From assembly GCA_017477205.1 (NCBI GenBank), contig JAFUXE010000009.1, positions 8,208 through 72,207 on the forward strand: a stretch of DNA of 64,000 nucleotides, written 5' to 3'. Below are positions 62,612-64,000 of this stretch, one piece after another; the stretch's first letter is position 1; each line of letters starts with the position of its first letter. The notes below the pieces were generated by a model. The model ran no database searches, had not been told where the DNA came from, and worked only from the letters and a program-made list of their open reading frames with translations. This DNA is from Alloprevotella sp. GTDB lineage: Bacteria > Bacteroidota > Bacteroidia > Bacteroidales > Bacteroidaceae. Made by a program: the position numbers and the translations under genes.

Positions 62612-63700
62612 ATGAAAAAGTCCCTCATTTTTACCTTCTGTGCCCTCTTCTGCGCATCCGCAGGCGCACAAAAGTACACCGTCAGCGGCCTTGCCCCCAT
62701 GAACGCCAAGGTCGTCTATCTGCGCAACATGGAAACGCCGCGCGACGTGCGTCCTGACAGCGTGCGCGTCACTTCCGACCGCCGCTTCTCCTTCCAGAGC
62801 GATGCCGCCGGGCACCTCTTCGCCCAGGTCTATACCGACCGCGAGGTCGTTGACGTGATGCCCGTCATCCTGAACGGCGACGTTGTCGTGGACTTCGACC
62901 TGCGCGTGGCGCACGGCACGCCGGAGAACCTGCTCGCCAGCCAGATGGCAGCCCGCATGTCAGGCTTCAACGAGCAGATGGAAGCCATCGAGGCCGAGGT
63001 GACGGAACTCCAGAAGTCCGGCACGCAGCTCACGCCCGAGGTCATCGCCCCCTTCCAGCAGCGCTACGAGGTGCTGAGCCAGGAGATGTCGCAGACCGTC
63101 AAGGAATTCTGCGACGAGAACACGGAGAGCATCGTGCCCGCCTATTTCCTCCGCGACGTCATCTACCAGATTGACCGTTCCGACGTCATCCGCTGGGCCG
63201 ACGCCAAGGCGAAGTTCATGGGAACATCCCTGATGGCACCCGTCAACTCGCGCGTGGAAGGCTGGCGACGCGGAGAACCCGGCACCATGTTCACCGACCT
63301 CGAGGAGAACGACGTGGACGGCAAGCCCCACAAACTCAGCGAGTATGTAGGGAAAGGCAACTACGTCCTCATCGACTTCTGGGCAAGCTGGTGCGGCCCC
63401 TGCCTGCGCGAGCTCCCCAACGTGAAAGCCGCCTACGAGAAGTACCACCCGAAGGGCTTCGACATCGTCGGCCTCAGCTTCGACCAGGACCACAAGGCAT
63501 GGACGGGAGCCATCAACCGCATCGGCATGCCCTGGCACCACCTCAGCGACCTCAAGGGATGGGAGACGGTAGCCTCCACCACCTACGGCATCAACGCCAT
63601 CCCCGCCACGCTGCTCGTAGGGCCGGACGGAAAAATCGTTGCCAACGGCCTCCGTGCCGAAAAGCTCCTCGAAAAGCTTGCCGAAATATACGGGGAATAA
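62612..63700 (+). CDS. TlpA-like thioredoxin-fold protein (DUF4369 type)
   Basis: 362-residue periplasmic thiol-disulfide protein: signal peptide MKKSLIFTFCALFCASAGAQ; an N-terminal DUF4369-like beta domain (KYTVSGLAPMNAKVVYLRNM); a helical middle; and a C-terminal thioredoxin domain with IDFWASWCGPCLRELPNVKA (active-site Cys about 261 and 264), HLSDLKGWETVASTTYGINA and the cis-Pro AIPATLLVG. Likely a reductant for envelope cysteines or a stress protein. The open frame reaching back to 62204 is not coding. A hairpin terminator follows. Confidence 0.9.
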   Translation: MKKSLIFTFCALFCASAGAQKYTVSGLAPMNAKVVYLRNMETPRDVRPDSVRVTSDRRFSFQSDAAGHLFAQVYTDREVVDVMPVILNGDVVVDFDLRVAHGTPENLLASQMAARMSGFNEQMEAIEAEVTELQKSGTQLTPEVIAPFQQRYEVLSQEMSQTVKEFCDENTESIVPAYFLRDVIYQIDRSDVIRWADAKAKFMGTSLMAPVNSRVEGWRRGEPGTMFTDLEENDVDGKPHKLSEYVGKGNYVLIDFWASWCGPCLRELPNVKAAYEKYHPKGFDIVGLSFDQDHKAWTGAINRIGMPWHHLSDLKGWETVASTTYGINAIPATLLVGPDGKIVANGLRAEKLLEKLAEIYGE

Positions 63701-63737
63701 GCCCCGCCCCGCAGCGGACTTCCCCGCACAAAGCAAA

Positions 63738-63771
63738 CGTCGGCGCACATCTCAGGGGATGTGCGCCGACG
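63738..63771 (+). terminator. Terminator of the TlpA-like gene
   Basis: Perfect 14-base stem CGTCGGCGCACATC / GATGTGCGCCGACG with loop TCAGGG, followed by CTGTATTTA. Confidence 0.75.
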
Positions 63772-63811
63772 CTGTATTTACTTATTATGGTTTCAGGAGT
63801 TAGTTCGCGAA

Positions 63812-64000
63812 AGATTCCCCAAGGGAAAGCCCCCCCCTTTTGGGGGATTGAAGGGCTTAGCAGATTCTCCGCAGGGGAAGTCCTTTTTAAAGGATTGAAA
63901 GGCTTGGCAGATTCCCCGCAGGGGGAGGCCTTTTTAAAGGATTGAAGGGCTTAGCAGATTCCCCGCAGGGGGAGGCCTTTTTAAAGGATTGAAGGGCTTA
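63812..64000. repeat. 47-base tandem repeat running off the window
   Basis: AGATTC recurs at 63812, 63862, 63909 and 63956 (steps of 50, 47, 47). Each unit holds CCCCGCAGGGG(G), TTTTTAAAGG and ATTGAAGGGCTTAGC. Units 3 and 4 are nearly identical; the first is more divergent. No unique spacers. The array continues past the right edge. Confidence 0.85.

Larger units (their letters stand above)
63701..64000. other. Region after the TlpA-like gene
   Basis: A terminator at 63738-63771, a short A/T stretch, then the 47-base tandem repeat from 63812 to the window edge. No gene was found. Confidence 0.7.

Noticed and set aside
63812..64000. 47-base repeats as a CRISPR array
   Set aside because: The whole unit repeats, including the part that would be the spacer.

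Overview
The window is a GC-rich (roughly 60% by eye), densely coded piece of a Bacteroidota chromosome, most likely order Bacteroidales and Prevotellaceae-like. The evidence is the gene set (DUF4835, DUF4293, Bacteroidota-type RpoZ, tandem deoxynucleoside kinases, GH57/GT4/debranching cassette, BamD, GH3-family protein, TonB receptor), the recurrent promoter with a TAnnTTTG -7 box and TTTG about 19-21 bases upstream, and the lack of strong Shine-Dalgarno sites. No rRNA, tRNA, CRISPR array or prophage was seen. The genus cannot be fixed from the sequence alone.

Layout. 1-12595 is read leftward: a truncated YidE/YbjL-type transporter, cysS, two deoxynucleoside kinases, then pdxB, a DUF3108 protein, an Ig-like lipoprotein, a GH3-family protein, a secreted heavy-metal-binding protein and a TonB receptor. 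Divergent from it is mfd (12947-16459), which carries in-frame repeat insertions. 16751-22976 is a leftward unit: rfbA, a secreted protein, a HAD protein, nnr and a GH110 alpha-galactosidase. 23259-30431 holds a polysaccharide-export lipoprotein, a small lipoprotein, the glycogen cassette (debranching enzyme, GT4, GH57) and miaA. gapA and mscL diverge near 31.8 kb. From 32985 to 55039 nearly everything is rightward: a lipoprotein, guaA, bamD-rpoZ-DUF4293-ssb-PPTase, an ABC-F protein, grpE-dnaJ-folC, dnaN, exonuclease-coaBC-DUF4835-recN-TPR protein, then a sigma-70 paralogue, a small secreted protein, and an HprK-like kinase / S24-S26 peptidase / PqqD-like / rlmH unit joined by ATGA overlaps. 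55238-62427 is leftward: an Ig-like secreted protein, a REP-associated tyrosine transposase (RAYT) with an extra C-terminal domain, plsC, a phosphoesterase, dihydroorotase and a Dpm-type glycosyltransferase. A TlpA-like thioredoxin protein follows rightward, and a 47-base tandem repeat runs off the right edge.

Most striking. (1) The intergenic DNA is full of short tandem arrays whose unit sequence differs from locus to locus while the unit length is kept: 7 bases (once 9) mainly between co-directional genes, and 21-22 bases mainly at promoter-bearing or convergent boundaries. Heptamers have entered the guaA reading frame and the start of the dihydroorotase gene. (2) A 44-base GC-rich palindromic repeat occurs twice inside mfd and once 46 kb away; a RAYT gene, the kind of enzyme that moves REP palindromes in other bacteria, lies in the same window. 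(3) The HprK-like/Ser-His peptidase/PqqD-like operon has the look of a peptide-processing system, but no radical SAM enzyme, cyclase or transporter is next to it. These links are inferences from sequence reading, not from database searches.
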